Below, piece after piece: positions 5,870 to 7,669 of a stretch of DNA of 7,669 nucleotides; position 1 is the first letter of the stretch, and every line of letters begins with the position of its first letter. The notes beneath the pieces were generated by a model, which saw only the letters and a list, made by a program, of their open reading frames with translations, searched no databases and was not told the DNA's origin. Both the position numbers and the translations under genes were made by a program. The stretch is from contig JALHTV010000300.1 of NCBI GenBank assembly GCA_022866005.1, forward strand, positions 1 through 7,669, in the 5' to 3' direction. The stretch is from Phycisphaerae bacterium. GTDB taxonomy: Bacteria; Planctomycetota; Phycisphaerae; SM23-33.

Positions 5870-6535
5870 TCACTGCTCCGGCCAGGCGCCGTCGCCACGG
5901 CCGATGAGCTTAACGAATCGCACGCCGCAGAGCTGCTGGCGGCGGACCTGGTTGCCGCGGCGCTGGACGGCGACGAGCGTCTGGGCGTACTCTCCGCCCA
6001 GGGGGAGGATGATCCTTCCACCGTCTGCAAGCTGCTCCACCCAGGCGGGCGGCACCTCCACCGCGGCGGCCCCGCAGATGATGCGGTCGAACGGCGCGTG
6101 CTCCGGCCAACCCAGGCTGCCGTCCTGCGTGCACAGGGTCACGTTGGCCACGCCCAGGCCGGTGAGCACCTCCCGGGCCCGCTCAGTGAGTTCGGCGATC
6201 CGCTCTACGGCGTAGACCTGTTTGGCCAGGCGCGCCAGCAGCGCCGTCTGGTAGCCGCTGCCGGCCCCGACGTCCAACACCGTGTGCTGCGGCCCGACCT
6301 CCAGCTCCTGGATCATCAGGGCCACCACGTAGGGCTGGCTGATGGTCTGGCCGAAGCCGATGGGGACGGGGCAGTCGTCGTAGGCCTCGCCGCGCCGCTC
6401 GGCGGGGATGAACAGCTCGCGGGGCGTGTCCATGAAGGCCTCGAGCAGCTTGGGGCAGGAGATGCTGCGGGCACGGAGCTGGTGGTCAACCATCTCGTGA
6501 CGGCGGGTGAGAAACTGGTGCTCTGTGTCGGACAT
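5870..6535 (-). CDS. pcm: Protein-L-isoaspartate O-methyltransferase
   Basis: The enzyme repairs aged proteins by methylating L-isoaspartyl residues with S-adenosylmethionine; it acts in the cytoplasm. The 221-residue product has the family hallmarks in order: the N-terminal MVDHQLRARSI helix (15-25), FMDTPRELFIP (34-44), the PIGFGQTISQPYVVALM substrate loop (58-74), SAM-binding motif I VLDVGAGSGYQTA (86-98), the acidic end of strand 2 in VYAVER (107-112), the FDRIICGAA strand (149-157) and the GGRIILPLGG turn (172-181). Length is normal. The open frame continues upstream to 6982 but that part lies antisense to the next gene and has no family similarity, so the ATG at 6535 is chosen. No Shine-Dalgarno is visible; instead a perfect TATAAT sits 11 bases upstream of the ATG, suggesting a very short leader or a leaderless mRNA. 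Confidence 0.95.
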   Translation of the reverse strand: MSDTEHQFLTRRHEMVDHQLRARSISCPKLLEAFMDTPRELFIPAERRGEAYDDCPVPIGFGQTISQPYVVALMIQELEVGPQHTVLDVGAGSGYQTALLARLAKQVYAVERIAELTERAREVLTGLGVANVTLCTQDGSLGWPEHAPFDRIICGAAAVEVPPAWVEQLADGGRIILPLGGEYAQTLVAVQRRGNQVRRQQLCGVRFVKLIGRGDGAWPEQ

Positions 6536-6544
6536 GCCATCGGG

Positions 6545-6551
6545 TATTATA
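6545..6551. promoter_or_regulatory. Bidirectional -10 element between pcm and the SAM hydrolase gene
   Basis: The bases TATTATA read TATTAT on the + strand (6545-6550) and a perfect TATAAT on the - strand (6551-6546). They are the only AT-rich bases in the 54-base gap between the two divergent start codons. The -35 regions are poor on both sides. On the - strand transcription would begin about 4 bases before the pcm ATG. Confidence 0.45.
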
Positions 6552-6589
6552 TGGCCCGCCGCGCCAACCCACCATGCGGGGCGATGACC

Positions 6590-7405
6590 ATGGCCAAGCC
6601 GGCGCTCGTGACATTGCTGACGGACTTCGGGACGGCGGACCCGTACGTGGCCGCGATGAAGGGCGTGATTCTCCGGGCGTGTCCCGCGGCCACGATCGTG
6701 GACATCTCCCACGACATCCCGCCGCAGGACGTCACCGCGGCGGCCTTGGTGCTGGCCCAGGCCGCCCCCTACTTTCCCCCCGGCACGCTGCACGTGGTCG
6801 TCGTCGATCCGACGGTGGGCACGGACCGCCGCATTCTGGCGGGGCGGTTCGCGGGGCAGTTGTTTCTGTTCCCCGACAACGGGGTGATCACCTTCGTCGC
6901 CGAGACGATGGCGATGCAGGTCCTGGCGGTCGTCCGCGCGGCCGAGTCCGCGGGCACCGCGTCGGTCTCGATGACCTTCCACGGGCGAGACGTCTTCGCC
7001 CCGCTGGCCGGGCAGATCCTCAACGGGCTGGACATTGCCAGGCTCGGCCCGCAGCCCAGCACCTACAAGACCCTGGACCTCCCCCGCCCGATTGAGCAGG
7101 AAGACCGCCTGATCGGGAGGGTGATTTACGCCGATCGGTTCGGCAACCTAATCAGCAACGTCCCCGCCGAGGCCGTCCGCCGGCGTTGGCTGGACACCGG
7201 GCGGCTGATCGTCTCCTGCGCGGGCCGGCAGGTCGGCCCGATCCAGGCCACCTACGCCCACGCGAAGGAGGGTGAGGCGCTGGCCCTATTCAACTCGATG
7301 GGGTTGCTCGAGGTGGCGGTCAACCGCGGCAGCGCCGCCCAGAAGCTGGCGGCGGGTGTGGGCAGCGAGGTGATCGTCATGGAAGCCCGCCACGAGCGCC
7401 AGTAG
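6590..7405 (+). CDS. DUF62 family SAM hydrolase (SAM hydroxide adenosyltransferase)
   Basis: This family splits S-adenosylmethionine with water-derived hydroxide into adenosine and methionine; halogenases such as fluorinase and chlorinase are its specialised members. The product from ATG 6590 has 271 residues. Motifs in order are LLTDFGTADPYVAAMKG (9-25), DISHDIPPQD (38-47), VVDPTVGTDRR (71-81), PDNGVI (95-100), TFHGRDVFAPLA (129-140), ADRFGNLISN (181-190) and FNSMGLLEVAVNRGSA (234-249). Asp73, Arg80 and His131 match the Asp-Arg-His triad of the hydrolases. Most members have DPGVGT where this one has DPTVGT. I see no long loop insertion typical of fluorinase. The start could also be ATG 6584 or ATG 6551; a GGGG at 6578-6581 fits 6590 best but is weak. 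The gene diverges from pcm and runs into bioA with a 12-base gap, suggesting an operon. The physiological purpose of the hydrolase is not settled for the family. Confidence 0.9.
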   Translation: MAKPALVTLLTDFGTADPYVAAMKGVILRACPAATIVDISHDIPPQDVTAAALVLAQAAPYFPPGTLHVVVVDPTVGTDRRILAGRFAGQLFLFPDNGVITFVAETMAMQVLAVVRAAESAGTASVSMTFHGRDVFAPLAGQILNGLDIARLGPQPSTYKTLDLPRPIEQEDRLIGRVIYADRFGNLISNVPAEAVRRRWLDTGRLIVSCAGRQVGPIQATYAHAKEGEALALFNSMGLLEVAVNRGSAAQKLAAGVGSEVIVMEARHERQ

Positions 7406-7417
7406 GATGCTGCGACC

Positions 7418-7669
7418 ATGACGCCCCATCGTCCCATCGACGCCCAGGCCGCGCGGCGGCTCTACGAGGCCGACAGGGCGTTTCTGTGGCATCCCTTCAC
7501 CGCGATGGAGCGATGGCTGGCGGAGGACGACGGGGACGGCAGGGTCGTCGCGGCGGGGGAGGGCTTCGAGCTGATCGACACGCACGGGCGGCGGTACATC
7601 GACGGCTTCGCCAGCCTGTGGTGCAACCTGCACGGCCATCGCGTCAGGCCTATCGACGCCGCCATCCAC
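7418..7669 (+). CDS. bioA: Adenosylmethionine-8-amino-7-oxononanoate aminotransferase, N-terminal part (3' cut by window)
   Basis: The first 84 codons are present and the frame is open to the window end. BioA makes 7,8-diaminopelargonate in biotin synthesis and, unusually among class III PLP aminotransferases, uses S-adenosylmethionine as amino donor. The N-terminal signature is clear: ADRAFLWHPFTAMERW (18-33), GFELIDTHGRRYIDGFASLW (49-68, with the family's G..Y.DG..SLW pattern) and NLHGHR (70-75). The LWHPFT element separates BioA from other class III aminotransferases. The PLP lysine lies outside the window. AGGA at 7404-7407 is 10 bases before the ATG and overlaps the stop codon of the SAM hydrolase gene, which supports cotranscription. 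Other bio genes are not visible here; they may follow to the right. Confidence 0.9.
   Translation, partial: MTPHRPIDAQAARRLYEADRAFLWHPFTAMERWLAEDDGDGRVVAAGEGFELIDTHGRRYIDGFASLWCNLHGHRVRPIDAAIH

Noticed and set aside
6098..6589. Upstream extension of the SAM hydrolase frame
   Set aside because: The frame is open to 6098 but that stretch is antisense to pcm, and DUF62 proteins begin shortly before the LLTDFG motif.
6536..6982. Upstream extension of the pcm frame
   Set aside because: This part is antisense to the SAM hydrolase gene and the product resembles no methyltransferase N-terminus.
6590..7405. Fluorinase or chlorinase rather than hydrolase
   Set aside because: The Asp-Arg-His triad of the hydrolases is intact, no fluorinase-type loop insertion is seen, and the neighbours are housekeeping genes.
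1..7669. CRISPR array, mobile element, phage or defence island
   Set aside because: No regularly spaced repeats, transposase, integrase, terminal inverted repeats or defence-type motifs were seen; the only repeat is the gene-tail duplication.

Overview
The window is about 7.7 kb of GC-rich bacterial DNA carrying eight complete protein genes and two cut by the window edges. Two features suggest a planctomycete-type organism, most likely of the Phycisphaerae kind: exported proteins that end in a PEP-CTERM sorting tail, one of them with a type I dockerin pair just before the tail, and a genome that mixes these with high-GC housekeeping genes. The taxonomic call is inference from this gene content; there is no rRNA or marker tree here. 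No tRNA, rRNA, CRISPR array, transposase or integrase was seen.

Left part (1-1134, + strand): the last 17 codons of one PEP-CTERM protein, its 3' UTR and terminator, then a complete 244-residue PEP-CTERM protein whose 3' end, UTR and terminator are a near copy of the first. This looks like a tandem gene duplication. The promoter of the complete gene lies inside a nearly perfect 16-bp inverted repeat.

Next (1138-2325, - strand): a two-gene unit with a xylose-isomerase-like TIM-barrel protein (probable sugar isomerase/epimerase) followed by a small stand-alone PilZ domain protein (likely c-di-GMP receptor). Divergent from it, at 2437-3415 on the + strand, a clear sigma70-type promoter drives a secreted dockerin plus PEP-CTERM protein, for which a GTG start at 2537 is preferred.

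Middle (3471-5286, - strand): enolase, overlapped by 29 nt at its 3' end by a gene for a membrane protein with a single-helix-plus-stalk layout resembling FtsB/DivIC. This matches the eno-ftsB neighbourhood known from other bacteria, but the protein is longer and has a second C-terminal membrane segment. On the + strand at 5512-5856 is a small two-helix membrane protein resembling the DUF6768 group.

Right part (5870-7669): a protein-L-isoaspartate methyltransferase gene (pcm, - strand) diverges from a SAM-hydrolysing DUF62 family gene (+ strand), which is followed 12 nt later by the start of bioA (+ strand, cut by the window end). All three enzymes use S-adenosylmethionine: as methyl donor, as hydrolysis substrate and as amino donor respectively. 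The short gap between pcm and the DUF62 gene holds an AT-rich element that reads as a good -10 box on both strands.

Nothing here amounts to a clearly new defence or mobile system. The points most worth a second look are the tandem PEP-CTERM duplication with its palindromic promoter, the divergent FtsB-like protein overlapping enolase, and the cluster of three SAM-consuming genes around one bidirectional promoter.
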